A stretch of DNA of 64,000 nt, from NCBI GenBank assembly GCA_043747835.1, contig JAYTOK010000068.1, positions 30,262-94,261 on the forward strand, written 5' to 3'. The number at the start of each line of letters is the position of its first letter. Positions within the stretch are counted from its first letter, which is position 1. The translations under genes and the position numbers were made by a program. The DNA is from CADEED01 sp043747835 (GTDB lineage Bacteria; Pseudomonadota; Gammaproteobacteria; Steroidobacterales; Steroidobacteraceae). Below are positions 27,473 through 36,977 of this stretch, piece after piece. A model generated the notes under the pieces. The model was not told the DNA's origin and did not search any database. It worked only from the letters and a program-made list of their open reading frames with translations.

Positions 27473-29006
27473 CGAACCGTCGATCTCGGGCCTGAGCGAG
27501 GAGGTTTCTATTCGTAGGCAAGGTTTGTATGGCGAAATCTGCCTCTTGCTGAATCTTCGCGAACGCAACCTTGGCATCCGCGTGGTAACGAAGAACGCCC
27601 GACTTGTTCGAAAGGTCCGTCTTGTATCCCATGCCGTACAGGACGTACTGCCAGCTCACTTCGGTAAACAAGTCGACATTCATGTCGATATCGATCGGAC
27701 CGGGTGGACGGAATCGCCACCGCTCCAGAAGTTCCGAGAGAGAATCCGGAAGGGAAGAGACATTTACATTGTCACGCCAGAAATCACTGTCGCGTCGCTC
27801 AGTCAGGCTGTAGTGCATCTTGATGAAATCACGTGCACGCTCGAACCGCTTCAGCATCAAGGCGTTGAACTGACGCGCTGCGGGTTCCATCTCTCCGCCC
27901 CAGGGAAATAGGGTGGCGAGCATGACAGCTGCGACTTCGATCAGAATGATGCCGGTCGACTCTAGCGGTTCGAAAAATCCGCTGGCGAGCCCGATCGCGA
28001 CGCAATTCTTTTGCCAACTAGTTTCTCGATATCCACATTGGAAATGCATCTCGCGTGGTGCGACGCTCTCGCGAGGCATCCCGAGATACTTCGCCAGCAC
28101 CTCATGAGCACGGCTTGTGGTGGTATGAGCAGAGGAGAATACGTAGCCAACCCCTCGCCTTTGCTCGAGTCCGATATCCCAGGTCCAACCAGCTTCCTGA
28201 GCCGTGGAGATTGTGTAAGACGGGATTTCCGGGGAGCTGGCGTCGTATGGGACTTGCACCACGACGGCAGAGTCGCAGAAGAGCGTCGACCGACACGAGC
28301 GAAAGGGAACCCGCATCGCTTCACCGATGAGCTTGGCGCTGAAACCGGAGCAGTCGATGTATAGATCCGCATCCATTTTCCCAGAAGCTCGAGTTGAGAT
28401 GGACTTGATCGCCCCTGCACCATCAAGGTTTACGTCGATCACGGTATCCACGAGGTGCCGAACTCCGAGATCCACGGCAACCTTGCGCAAGAAGCGGGCT
28501 AGCTTCACTGCATCAAGATGGTAGGCGTAGTTGAACGGCGCGGTGAAATCACCATGCGTAATCAACTTCGGCGCGCGATGAGCGTCGGCAACCCGCTTCT
28601 GCGGGGAGTTAACCTGGTCCCAGTTGAGTCCGTCGCCGGCCACGCCCAGAAGCCAGTACGGAAGGAGATCGAGACCGTCGCGTCCCGCGGCTGGCTGAAA
28701 GGCGTGAAAGTAGTGGCCGGCCGAGTCGTTGTCTGGCGCGCAACGCCAGTTGGTGAATTTTATTCCCTGCTTGAAGGTCGCATCACACTCGCGAATCAGA
28801 GTGGCTTCATCGATGCCAATTCGCTTGAGCGTCTTCCGAATCGTGGGGAAAGTTCCCTCGCCGACGCCAATGATTCCGATGTCGTCAGCTTCAACCAAAG
28901 TGATTTCGACGCCGTCTGCTGATTTCGCACCGAGCAAACGAGCGAGGTAGGCAGCAGTAATCCAGCCCGCGGTGCCGCCCCCCAGAATGAGTAGTCGTTT
29001 TTTCAC
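27456..29006 (-). CDS. divergent tryptophan-halogenase-family flavoprotein
   Basis: About 516 residues. FAD motif LLILGGGTAGWITAAYL, then GVGEGTFPT in place of GVGEATIP, catalytic-type Lys in DATFKQGIKF, and a changed signature GWTWDIG where most halogenases have W-x-W-x-I-P. FFEPLESTGIILIE is retained. The sequence is distant from the neighbour at 25919, so the pair is not a recent duplication. The GTG at 29006 is chosen because the FAD strand begins three residues later. A TTG at 29066 would place a stable hairpin inside the gene. It follows the TonB receptor stop after 73 bases. Confidence 0.87.
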   Translation of the reverse strand: MKKRLLILGGGTAGWITAAYLARLLGAKSADGVEITLVEADDIGIIGVGEGTFPTIRKTLKRIGIDEATLIRECDATFKQGIKFTNWRCAPDNDSAGHYFHAFQPAAGRDGLDLLPYWLLGVAGDGLNWDQVNSPQKRVADAHRAPKLITHGDFTAPFNYAYHLDAVKLARFLRKVAVDLGVRHLVDTVIDVNLDGAGAIKSISTRASGKMDADLYIDCSGFSAKLIGEAMRVPFRSCRSTLFCDSAVVVQVPYDASSPEIPSYTISTAQEAGWTWDIGLEQRRGVGYVFSSAHTTTSRAHEVLAKYLGMPRESVAPREMHFQCGYRETSWQKNCVAIGLASGFFEPLESTGIILIEVAAVMLATLFPWGGEMEPAARQFNALMLKRFERARDFIKMHYSLTERRDSDFWRDNVNVSSLPDSLSELLERWRFRPPGPIDIDMNVDLFTEVSWQYVLYGMGYKTDLSNKSGVLRYHADAKVAFAKIQQEADFAIQTLPTNRNLLAQARDRRFGAAVG

Positions 29007-29028
29007 TGGCCGTGATGCCGCAAGACAT

Positions 29029-29064
29029 GGCCAGGCACCTCGCTTATCACCGAGATGCCTGGCC
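29029..29064. terminator. intercistronic hairpin between TonB receptor and halogenase-like genes
   Basis: Left arm GGCCAGGCACCTCG, 8-base loop, right arm CGAGATGCCTGGCC, pairing over 14 positions with one G-T type mismatch. It sits 15 bases after the receptor stop. There is no U-run after it on the minus strand, so it is more likely an attenuator or mRNA-stabilising hairpin than a full terminator. Confidence 0.6.
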
Positions 29065-29079
29065 AAAACTGCTCATCAA

Positions 29080-32079
29080 CTAGAAGTTCACCCTGATGCT
29101 CAAGTTGGCGCGGCGATCCGCGACGTACCAGCTGCGAATGTTCTCGGCACCGGCATACCCGCCCTGGATCGTTCGGGTGATTGAATTGGTCAGATTGCTG
29201 AGTTCCAGCGACAGCGCGACCTGTTTGCTAGGCCTGTAGGTGGTGCCGAAGTCCAACTGCCCGTAGGAACCGCCGTAAACCGGCAGCGCGATGTCTTTGA
29301 ACACAGAAACGGTTTGCGCTCCCGGAACGGGGTAATAGCGGTAACTGCCATTCGTGCCGTTGCTATTGGTCGACTGGAGATACTTGCTGCGCCACGACCA
29401 CGCCACGCGTACGGAGAGCGGACCCTTCTCGTACAGTGCCGTCGCGTTGTAGTTGGTCTTGGAAAGGCCCTGTACCGGCGCGTCAAATCGGGCGATGCCG
29501 TCGATGTCGAAGTATTGATCGCCAGGATTCTTGCTATCGATCAGCGTGTAGTTCGCTTCGAACCCAAGTCCATTCCATGGCGCCGGAAGCTTGTCGAAGA
29601 AAATGCGACCGCCAATCTCGAACCCCTTGACCGTCGCGGAATCGGGAGAATTGACGACGTTCGTGCCCGACGCCACATCATTCACGGTCTCCTGCGTCGG
29701 TTCGATGAATGTCAAGACGACGGGTTGCTGCTGCTGACCGTACGTGATCCAGTTGTCGATGGATTTATGAAACAGCGATACATGCGCAGACAGCTCGCGA
29801 CTCGGATACCACTCCAGTGACACATCCGAGTTGTGCGAGATCACCGGCTGCAGATATGGATTGCCCGAATCGGTTGTGAAGAAGTTGAAGACGGGACTTT
29901 GTGCGGTGGCTCCAGGAGGCAATGGCCCGTCGGTTGACGGATTGTACGGCCGGGTATTCACTCCCAAACTGCCGTTCGCCCGTAACGCACCAAACGAAGG
30001 TTGATCCATCGTTTCGTTGTAAGCGACGCGCAGCTGCACGTCTTCGGCGGGAACAAAGGTGACATTGACGGAGGGGAGGACGTGCGTCGTTTCGGTTCCG
30101 CCGCTCACTGCATAGAACCCTGGAACGAATGAAGTCCACTGTCCATCGCGAATGAATCGCGTCGCCGTCGTCTGGAAGAATCCGCTCGAGAAGTTCTCGA
30201 TGCGCACCGCTCTCGCACCAATATTTCCCTTGTATTCCATGCCGAGGAACTTTCTCTCACCGCCATCAAAGCGAACTAGAGCGTACAACGACGTATTCTT
30301 CGTCGTGCTCTCGGTGAGATCCCATGGACGGAGGCGGAACGCATCGCCGGGGGCGCCGCCGTAAAATCGGTGGTCTCCGTACGGATCAAAGCGGCCGACG
30401 GCGTTCATGCTTGGCATCAGCACCGCGCCGGGAAGATTCAGCTCGCCTCGAAAAAAATTGTCCCAGTCCACGACTTCGGTATCGCCAGAACGGGAGTTCG
30501 CGAGCCTTACGATGGGAGAGCCGTTCCAGCCAGCGCCCAGAGCCGTCCAGTTGTAACCGGAATTCCAGTCGGATTCGGAACGATCACCATAGCGCGCGCC
30601 GAATCCAATCGACCGGAAAAATTTGTCTTCTGAAAGCGCGAAATCGAAATCGACATTTGCAGCGAACAACTCACCACCGTTGTCCTGGTAGTTGTCCATG
30701 ACGGCGTTCCACTGCGAAATGGCGCCATTCGCGAGATTGTTCTGGCCCGCAGGTAACGTGACCTGCGGAAGATCGCCGCTCAAATCGAGCGCAAAAGAGG
30801 TCGGGAATTGGACGCCGGGGAACATGTCGTAGCCCCAGCGGTTCGACGTCGAATCCACCCACTGCAATGCGCCCTTCATGGCGAATCGCTCGGAAATGTT
30901 CCATTCGAGTTCTGTTGAGATATCGCGGGTAATGCTCTGCACGTCCGCGACGCCCGAGCTTCCTCCCGCATTGATGACAGCATTGTTTGGCAAAAACGTC
31001 GTCGTTGCGCGCTGAAATACATTGGGCGAACTGACAAGAAATCCGTCTTCGTCAAATGTGCTGTTGGCAGGATCCACCGCGAGGGTCTGGCTCGTGGCGA
31101 AAATGCCGTGGCCAAATCGTTTCTCGTCGTATTTGGAATAGAACACGGTTTGGGAAAGCGTGAGGGACTCGCTCGGCTCCCACTGCAAACTCACATAGAC
31201 GCCTTCACGGGTCCGCTTGAAAGAATCGTTACCGAAATCGTACCCACCCGGAACAAACCGATCCTCGTTACCGACTCTCGTTCTGTAGAACGGCTCCATG
31301 CGGAAGAAGTCGGCGTTGGATGAGTATTTGTTGATTGCGACATCGACGAGCGCGCCGAAGCGACCGTCGCCGAGCTCCCAAGTGTCGGTAATCAAAACGG
31401 AACCGCCTGGCTGTGCCTCCTCGGACAAATCTCCATAGTTGACGTTTGCGGATCCACTGATGTGAAAGTTGCCATCCATGTCGAATGGCTTCTTGGTGCG
31501 AAGGTCGATCTGACCACCAGTACCACCTTCGATCAGGTTCGCTGTCGCAGTCTTGTAAACATCGACCGCCTGCATGAGTTCAGGGGTCACGTCCCCCCAC
31601 GACAGTCCGCGACCACCACTCGCACTGAAGACTTCTCGCCCGTTGAGTCGACCGGCAACTCCGGAGAGCCCTCGGACCTGCACGCCGGAACCTTCGGCAG
31701 AAAAATGATCGGGATCGCCGAGGGACGCGAATCGAACGATCGAAACACCCGAAACTCGCTGAAGAACCTCGGTGACGCTGTTGTCGGGAAGCATTCCCGC
31801 TTCATCCGCCACCACGGAGTCGATGATGGATTCTGACTCCCGCTTTCGTTCTGTCGCGCTCTCGAGGGCCGCTCGTCGACCAGTGACGACAACCTCTTCG
31901 ATCGAGTCCGCAGTCGAAGCAGTTGTCGACTGCTGAGCCTGCGCGGGCGAGGCGACGGTCAGTCCGATCATCAGCGCTGAACCGACCGCAAGACCCGAGG
32001 AGGTTTTCCCGAGCGCTCGACGCACGGCGACCTCAAGCTCTCGTCGCGGAACCTTCCTCGTAGAATTTTTCCCGATCAT
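29080..32079 (-). CDS. TonB-dependent receptor (oligosaccharide type)
   Basis: 999 residues. Signal peptide ends in VASPAQAQQ. TonB-box-like EEVVVTG, then a plug with EAGMLPDNSVTEVLQRVSGVS and a barrel ending in NLSIRVNF. The family is the Caulobacter/Xanthomonas oligosaccharide receptor type. ATG at 32079 is preceded by AAGGGGG (32085-32091). It heads an apparent operon: receptor, two halogenase-like genes, GH2, GH43. Two palindromes of the LacI type lie 70 and 200 bases upstream, so repression in the absence of a sugar is likely. Confidence 0.95.
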   Translation of the reverse strand: MIGKNSTRKVPRRELEVAVRRALGKTSSGLAVGSALMIGLTVASPAQAQQSTTASTADSIEEVVVTGRRAALESATERKRESESIIDSVVADEAGMLPDNSVTEVLQRVSGVSIVRFASLGDPDHFSAEGSGVQVRGLSGVAGRLNGREVFSASGGRGLSWGDVTPELMQAVDVYKTATANLIEGGTGGQIDLRTKKPFDMDGNFHISGSANVNYGDLSEEAQPGGSVLITDTWELGDGRFGALVDVAINKYSSNADFFRMEPFYRTRVGNEDRFVPGGYDFGNDSFKRTREGVYVSLQWEPSESLTLSQTVFYSKYDEKRFGHGIFATSQTLAVDPANSTFDEDGFLVSSPNVFQRATTTFLPNNAVINAGGSSGVADVQSITRDISTELEWNISERFAMKGALQWVDSTSNRWGYDMFPGVQFPTSFALDLSGDLPQVTLPAGQNNLANGAISQWNAVMDNYQDNGGELFAANVDFDFALSEDKFFRSIGFGARYGDRSESDWNSGYNWTALGAGWNGSPIVRLANSRSGDTEVVDWDNFFRGELNLPGAVLMPSMNAVGRFDPYGDHRFYGGAPGDAFRLRPWDLTESTTKNTSLYALVRFDGGERKFLGMEYKGNIGARAVRIENFSSGFFQTTATRFIRDGQWTSFVPGFYAVSGGTETTHVLPSVNVTFVPAEDVQLRVAYNETMDQPSFGALRANGSLGVNTRPYNPSTDGPLPPGATAQSPVFNFFTTDSGNPYLQPVISHNSDVSLEWYPSRELSAHVSLFHKSIDNWITYGQQQQPVVLTFIEPTQETVNDVASGTNVVNSPDSATVKGFEIGGRIFFDKLPAPWNGLGFEANYTLIDSKNPGDQYFDIDGIARFDAPVQGLSKTNYNATALYEKGPLSVRVAWSWRSKYLQSTNSNGTNGSYRYYPVPGAQTVSVFKDIALPVYGGSYGQLDFGTTYRPSKQVALSLELSNLTNSITRTIQGGYAGAENIRSWYVADRRANLSIRVNF

Positions 32080-32149
32080 CTTTTCCCCCTTGTTTTCGAC
32101 GGATTGGCGTTAAGGCCAACCTCAATGCGCGCGCGCAGCCCGCATGAAT

Positions 32150-32163
32150 TGCCATCGCTGGCA
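32150..32163. promoter_or_regulatory. LacI-type operator palindrome
   Basis: TGCCATCGCTGGCA, within TTGCCATCGCTGGCAA, 71 bases upstream of the TonB receptor start. It has the central CG typical of LacI-family operators and matches five other sites in the window. Confidence 0.7.
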
Positions 32164-32279
32164 ACGATCACGCGATCGCGTAAGAAACAATGCACACCTG
32201 ATTTGCCCCCTAAATGCCTGAGCAGATGCCTTGGAGTCGAACCAGGTTCGCTCTCGTGCTGCAGGTCACGAATATAGTT

Positions 32280-32295
32280 ATGCCAGCGCTGGCAT
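32280..32295. promoter_or_regulatory. LacI-type operator palindrome (perfect)
   Basis: ATGCCAGCGCTGGCAT, a perfect 16-base palindrome between the LacI-family gene (which ends at 32431) and the TonB receptor start at 32079. With the site at 32150 it could allow binding of two dimers, spaced about 130 bases apart. Confidence 0.75.
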
Positions 32296-32430
32296 GAAGT
32301 CAAGACGACTCGATTGCGCGTGGCTCAGATGAACCGCGGGTGGCGTATGAACTGCGTGGTGGGTTGCGAGTGCGAGCGCTTTGCAGATACTCGATCTGCA
32401 GCTGGCGCACTCACCAATCAAGTCGTGGGG

Positions 32431-33516
32431 CTATGGACGAGCGGATCTTGGGGCAGGCGCCGTCGACTCCCTTATCGTCAATTTGAGATCGAAGTATTTG
32501 AGCAGCGATTCACCGCCGGCAGACGCCATAGACGCTTTGTCGCTTAGAAGCCATTGCGCCGCGCGCTCCCCGATTTGCGCGATTGGGCGGTTTATCGTAG
32601 TCAATGCCGGCGTCAATACCTGCGCGAAGTAGCTGTCATCAAAACCGACTACCGAAAGGCCCTTTGGTACGCGGATCTTCAGCTCGGCCGCCACTTTGAG
32701 CACACCGGCTGCCATTCGATCGTTGCTGGCGAACACGGCGGTGGGTCGTTTCCGACCTCCCAATAGTTTTCGCGCACACGAAACCCCGGACTCAAAAGAC
32801 CAGTCACCTTCTAGATCATGCTCATGTCGCATTCGCAGATTGTGCAACCCGAGCGCGGAAACGAACCCTTGGCGTCGCTCAGTGGCCGCGCGCAGTGCTC
32901 GAGGGCCGCTGATAAAGCCGATGTCTTTGTGGCCCAGTTCGACAAAATGATCTGCAATGAGAGCACCTGCCTCGCGCTCACGCGAGACAATCATCAGGCC
33001 GAAATGGTCCAGAGCAGCCGATGCGACTCCCACCACTGGAGTGCCGTTCGTACCCAAAGCTTTTGCCAGCAGCGCATTCTCTGACACGGGTGCGATGATG
33101 ATCAGCCCGTCAACTTGCGCGCGTCGAACAAACGTCATGACGTTATCCACAATTGTCGGGGACTTGTAGTCACATGGATGAACGAGCAGCTCGTAGCCCT
33201 GCTTCGCACATTCTCCGAATATGCCCCTCTGCATCTGGTCCGCGATTTCTGCATTGGGATCATCGTGAACGAGCCCCAACATGAAGGATCTTTTGCTGGC
33301 CAGGGCACGTGCCCTGAGATTTGGCACGTAACTGAGGTCTCGAATCACCTTCTGAACTCGCGCACGAGTCTTCGAGTTGACGTTGGGAGACGCGTTGAGC
33401 ACCCGCGACGCGGTGCGAATCGAAACCCCAGCGGCGGCCGCCACGTCGTTTATCGTTACGACACTAGCGTTATCAGCCAATTCCGCAAGGGAACCATCTA
33501 CTTCTAAGCGGCGCAT
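32431..33516 (-). CDS. LacI-family transcriptional regulator
   Basis: 361 residues. A LacI helix-turn-helix begins at about residue 20 (TINDVAAAAGVSIRTASRVL) with the hinge helix in YVPNLRARALAS. A periplasmic-binding-protein-like sugar domain follows (MLGLVHDDPNAEIADQM, DGLIIIAPVSEN, TAVFASNDRMAAGVL, VPKGLSVVGFDDS). The start at 33516 gives 19 residues before the HTH, slightly longer than usual. It lies directly upstream of the TonB receptor operon on the same strand. It is the best candidate to bind the TGCCA-CG-TGGCA palindromes in this window, releasing them when a sugar binds. No such site was seen in its own upstream 200 bases. Confidence 0.93.
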   Translation of the reverse strand: MRRLEVDGSLAELADNASVVTINDVAAAAGVSIRTASRVLNASPNVNSKTRARVQKVIRDLSYVPNLRARALASKRSFMLGLVHDDPNAEIADQMQRGIFGECAKQGYELLVHPCDYKSPTIVDNVMTFVRRAQVDGLIIIAPVSENALLAKALGTNGTPVVGVASAALDHFGLMIVSREREAGALIADHFVELGHKDIGFISGPRALRAATERRQGFVSALGLHNLRMRHEHDLEGDWSFESGVSCARKLLGGRKRPTAVFASNDRMAAGVLKVAAELKIRVPKGLSVVGFDDSYFAQVLTPALTTINRPIAQIGERAAQWLLSDKASMASAGGESLLKYFDLKLTIRESTAPAPRSARP

Positions 33517-33718
33517 TGCCTTGGAGCTTAGTCCAGTTTAAGCGTCGGGTCGAACTAGCCGACGTCATTGCAAGCGCGAACGTTGCTGCCGGCAGTGGGT
33601 TTTGGATTCGAGCCCCGGCAATGTGTGTACGGCGGGCACCAACGTCGAGATGTCAGGCCACCGATACATATAGACCTGAGAATCCTCGGCTGGCGATGAT
33701 CTTGAGATTCGTTACCGC

Positions 33719-36379
33719 TCAGAGCTTCAAGCGCAGCACCAGACCAATGCGGCGGTCATACACCGTGAAGAATCGCGGCCTGATCGTTTCGCCGAAGTAA
33801 GTCTGGGACACCGAGTGCAGCAGGTTGGAGGCGTCGAGCGACAGGTCGATCTTGTCGTTGAAGCTGTATCCCACCGATGCGTCCAGAATCCCGAATGGCT
33901 TGGAGTACACCGGCAGTGAGCCGGAACCCGGGCCGCTGGTGGTCTCGACGTAGTCGTCGCGCCAGGTGTACGCCACGCGCGCGCGGAAGCCATTGCGTTC
34001 GTAGAACGCGAGGGCGTTGTAGCTGTGGGGAGACAGCCCGACCAGCGGCACCTGCACGCCGGCAATCGGCCCCGGGGCCGTGCTGATCACGCGAGTGTAG
34101 TTAGCCTGAACACCAAATCCGTTCCAGGGTGCCGGCAGGAAATCGAAGAAGCTCTGCACCCCGATTTCGTAGCCCTTGATCTTGCCGTCGTCGCCGTTCT
34201 GCGGGCGCGTGATTTCGGCCGTGGTGTACGTCGGATAGTCCGGCAGGCTCACCGGTTCAATGCGCGTGACAGTCTGAATGAAACCATCGACTTCCTTCAG
34301 GAATCCGGCCGCGTAGGCGTAACCGTTCTCGCTGAAATACCACTCGAACCCGAGGTCGTACGCGGTCGATTCGAGCGGGCGCAGATCCGGATTGCCCGCA
34401 CGGCCCGTGAGGCCGATGACCGTTTGGGTGTTCAGGTTCAAATTCGGCGACAGGTCGCCGAAAGTCGGTCGCGTGAGCTGCCGCCCCGCCGCGAGCCGCA
34501 TGTACAGGTTGTCCGCAAGCCCAACGCGAGCATTGAAGCTCGGCAAGACGTTCGAGTAGTTCGAGTCCTGGCTGATCGGCGCGCTTACCCCGGTGGTGGA
34601 GGTACGAAAGCCATCGACCGAAAGATCCGTTTCGACGTAGCGAGCACCCACGTTGCCCTGCACATCAAATCGGCCGATGTCAAAACCAAAATTCAGCTGT
34701 GTAAAGACACCGCTGGTGCTTTCGGACTGCTCGTAGGAGTTCAGCGGATTGAATGTCGGGTAGCAGATGGCATCGCCAAACGCTTCGCACTGGCGCTCGA
34801 TGTCGCGCGACAGGGTCGGCGAAGCACTGAACTGCTGAGTCAGTGACGGAACGTCTGTGCCGAGGAAAAATTCCGTGTACGGAATGTGCGCCAGACCTTC
34901 AGGCAGCGTGGTTCCCGGCGGATTGCCGGTGATGTGGCTGCGATTACCATTGTGGCGTTCGACATCGCGAGTGGCATACCGCATGCCGAACGAGACGCTC
35001 TTGAAAACTCCATCGCCAATGTCGAGTTGGCCGTCGATGAGCGCCGACTGCCCGGAGCCCCCGGCTTCTTCCAGACCATGATTGGAATCGATGTACTGGT
35101 AGCGGGATACGTCGTTGAAATCGAAACCGGTGAGCTGCAGCGTCGGGATGCGCGTACTCGTGTCGAAGGTGAGAATCGTGCCGGCCGTGCTCAGCGGATT
35201 GCCGATGCGCAAGGTGGCGCTGTCATCGGTGCGCTCTGAGTCCGTGTAGCTGATGTCCGCCGTGAACTTCAGCTTGTCGGTGGCCCGCCACGTGGCGCCG
35301 GTAGCTAGCTGCCAGGTGTGCGCTTCGCGATCGAAGATCGTGGTGTTCGAGGTGAATTGGACGTCTTGGTAGGCGCCAGTACGCACCACGTTCGTGCCCG
35401 GATAGTAAGTGAACGTGACGCCCGGCTGCCGTGGCAGATTTCCTCGATTGGCGAACCGCACGTACGTGCTCTGCTCGATCTGATAAGTGTTGTAGGCACC
35501 TTCGAAGAACATCTCGAAGTTCTCGTTCGGCGCCCACTGCACTACGCCATTGAGCGCCACTCGCTCGCGTTCCGTCATGTCGACGTTATTGCCGCCGCCG
35601 CGCGGCGCAATCACCAGGTCACCTGGGTCGGCATTCGTGCCGGGGAAAAAGCCGTCTCGGTCGAAATCCTCTATGTTGTAGCGATCAGCGAAAGGCTCCA
35701 CCGCTGCGGCATCCTGCCGGCTGGCGCTCTCTAGATAGGCCGCTCCTAACAGCACACCAATCTCGCCGGAACCTACATCCCAGCGGTCGGTGATCAGCGT
35801 CGAAACCTGCGGCTTGACCTTGTCGAGCACATCGTAGCTGTTGGCTCGCACGCTGACACTTGCAGTGCGAGTAGCGAAATCCATCGGCCTGCGCGTCTTC
35901 AGATTGACGACACCGCCGAGCCCGCCTTCGATCAGGTACGCCGAAGGATTCTTGTAGACATCGACACCGCCGAGAATCTCCGCGGGAACGTTTTCCAGGG
36001 AAAGGTCTCTGCCAGTGTCGCTGTAGATTTCGCGGCCGTTCAACAGCGTTTTGACCTGGGTCAAGCCGCGGACCGCGATGCCACTGCCTTCACCACGGTT
36101 GCGCGTGATCTGCACGCCCGGGATGCGCTGCAAGGCCTCGGCAAGATTGTTGTCCGGAAGCTTGCCGATGTCTTCGGCGACGACCGAGTCGACGACTTGC
36201 TCCGCTTCCCGTTTGATGTTCTGGGAATTGCGCAGGCTTTGCCGGAACCCGGTCACCACCACGGTCTCAATGTTGTCTCCAGGGGTGCTATTCGCCTCCT
36301 GTGCACCGGCATCCAGAATGACTGCCACCGCTGGCAATACGAGCACCGCAGCAAGCTTGAGTTTTCGCCCAGTGTTCAT
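33719..36379 (-). CDS. TonB-dependent receptor (oligosaccharide type)
   Basis: 886 residues. Signal peptide (LAAVLVLPAVAVILDAGAQ), TonB-box-like ETVVVTGF, plug with DIGKLPDNNLAEALQRIPGV, and a barrel ending in RRIGLVLRLKL. It is shorter than the other two receptors here and has a different C-terminal residue (Leu). The start is supported by GAGGGGGC just upstream. A LacI-type palindrome lies 86 bases upstream at 36465. It is next to the mannanase/cellulase genes, so it probably imports manno- or cello-oligosaccharides. It appears to be transcribed alone. Confidence 0.94.
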   Translation of the reverse strand: MNTGRKLKLAAVLVLPAVAVILDAGAQEANSTPGDNIETVVVTGFRQSLRNSQNIKREAEQVVDSVVAEDIGKLPDNNLAEALQRIPGVQITRNRGEGSGIAVRGLTQVKTLLNGREIYSDTGRDLSLENVPAEILGGVDVYKNPSAYLIEGGLGGVVNLKTRRPMDFATRTASVSVRANSYDVLDKVKPQVSTLITDRWDVGSGEIGVLLGAAYLESASRQDAAAVEPFADRYNIEDFDRDGFFPGTNADPGDLVIAPRGGGNNVDMTERERVALNGVVQWAPNENFEMFFEGAYNTYQIEQSTYVRFANRGNLPRQPGVTFTYYPGTNVVRTGAYQDVQFTSNTTIFDREAHTWQLATGATWRATDKLKFTADISYTDSERTDDSATLRIGNPLSTAGTILTFDTSTRIPTLQLTGFDFNDVSRYQYIDSNHGLEEAGGSGQSALIDGQLDIGDGVFKSVSFGMRYATRDVERHNGNRSHITGNPPGTTLPEGLAHIPYTEFFLGTDVPSLTQQFSASPTLSRDIERQCEAFGDAICYPTFNPLNSYEQSESTSGVFTQLNFGFDIGRFDVQGNVGARYVETDLSVDGFRTSTTGVSAPISQDSNYSNVLPSFNARVGLADNLYMRLAAGRQLTRPTFGDLSPNLNLNTQTVIGLTGRAGNPDLRPLESTAYDLGFEWYFSENGYAYAAGFLKEVDGFIQTVTRIEPVSLPDYPTYTTAEITRPQNGDDGKIKGYEIGVQSFFDFLPAPWNGFGVQANYTRVISTAPGPIAGVQVPLVGLSPHSYNALAFYERNGFRARVAYTWRDDYVETTSGPGSGSLPVYSKPFGILDASVGYSFNDKIDLSLDASNLLHSVSQTYFGETIRPRFFTVYDRRIGLVLRLKL
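36323..36336. promoter_or_regulatory. LacI-type palindrome inside the receptor's 5' coding region
   Basis: TGCCACCGCTGGCA lies within codons about 15-19 of the TonB receptor gene, in the signal peptide. It matches the operator consensus at nearly all positions. It could be a downstream auxiliary operator, or chance in the Ala/Val-rich signal sequence. Confidence 0.35.
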
Positions 36380-36464
36380 TGAATGCCCCCTCAGATACCG
36401 ATAATTGGCCAGTCAGTCGTTCAATTAGACTTTCTCATGACCGTCCGGAGGGATGGGAGTTAAA

Positions 36465-36478
36465 TGCCAGCGGTGGCA
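36465..36478. promoter_or_regulatory. LacI-type operator palindrome
   Basis: TGCCAGCGGTGGCA, 86 bases upstream of the TonB receptor start at 36379. It is identical to the site at 41311. Confidence 0.7.
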
Positions 36479-36483
36479 ATCTG

Positions 36484-36860
36484 TCAAGATTCGAGCACAG
36501 CGACTCCGCTGACCGGGCGCTGGGCCGCCGGCTTCGATGCGCGTGGCCGACTGCTCAATGCCTGCTTGTTTGCGCCCCACCGCTGGTTGTTTTCCGTTGC
36601 GCACGCACGTCCAGTGAATGAGCTGCACGTCGTTCGCCACGGTTCTGCCCGGGAACATCGGCGCACTTGCCGCTGAAACGGTTGAAGAGACGTTGGTACC
36701 CGCCACCGGCTTCCTCCGTGATCCATTGCTGATTCGCTCCGGTCCCGCAGGTGTACTGGATGATAGTCGCACCGGCAGCAGTGCTGGCGCCGTGCCGTCG
36801 GTATGCCTGGGTCAAAAATGATGTGTTGCAAGTACTCGTACCCGGCCGTCTTCGCTTACT
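36484..36860 (-). pseudogene. decayed ricin-type beta-trefoil lectin domain
   Basis: Three minus-strand frames together carry ricin-B repeats. The first frame has GASTAAGATIIQYTC, GANQQW and NRFSGKCADVPG. After a shift near 36650 a second frame gives PGRTVANDVQLIHWTC. After another near 36600 a third gives TENNQRWG. The Q-x-W motif and C-x-D-V pattern recur as in the lectin domains of the mannanases nearby. No signal peptide or catalytic domain is visible upstream. It is probably what is left of a further secreted lectin-bearing enzyme. Confidence 0.65.
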
Positions 36861-36977
36861 CGAACAATTTGGAAGTTTGTCGACATCCTGGCAGGCAAGC
36901 GCAAGCATCCACGTGGGATACGCTTCGATGAATCGTGACTTCGGTGACCCACCGATAGATTGGGAGGGCTGGGTGAC

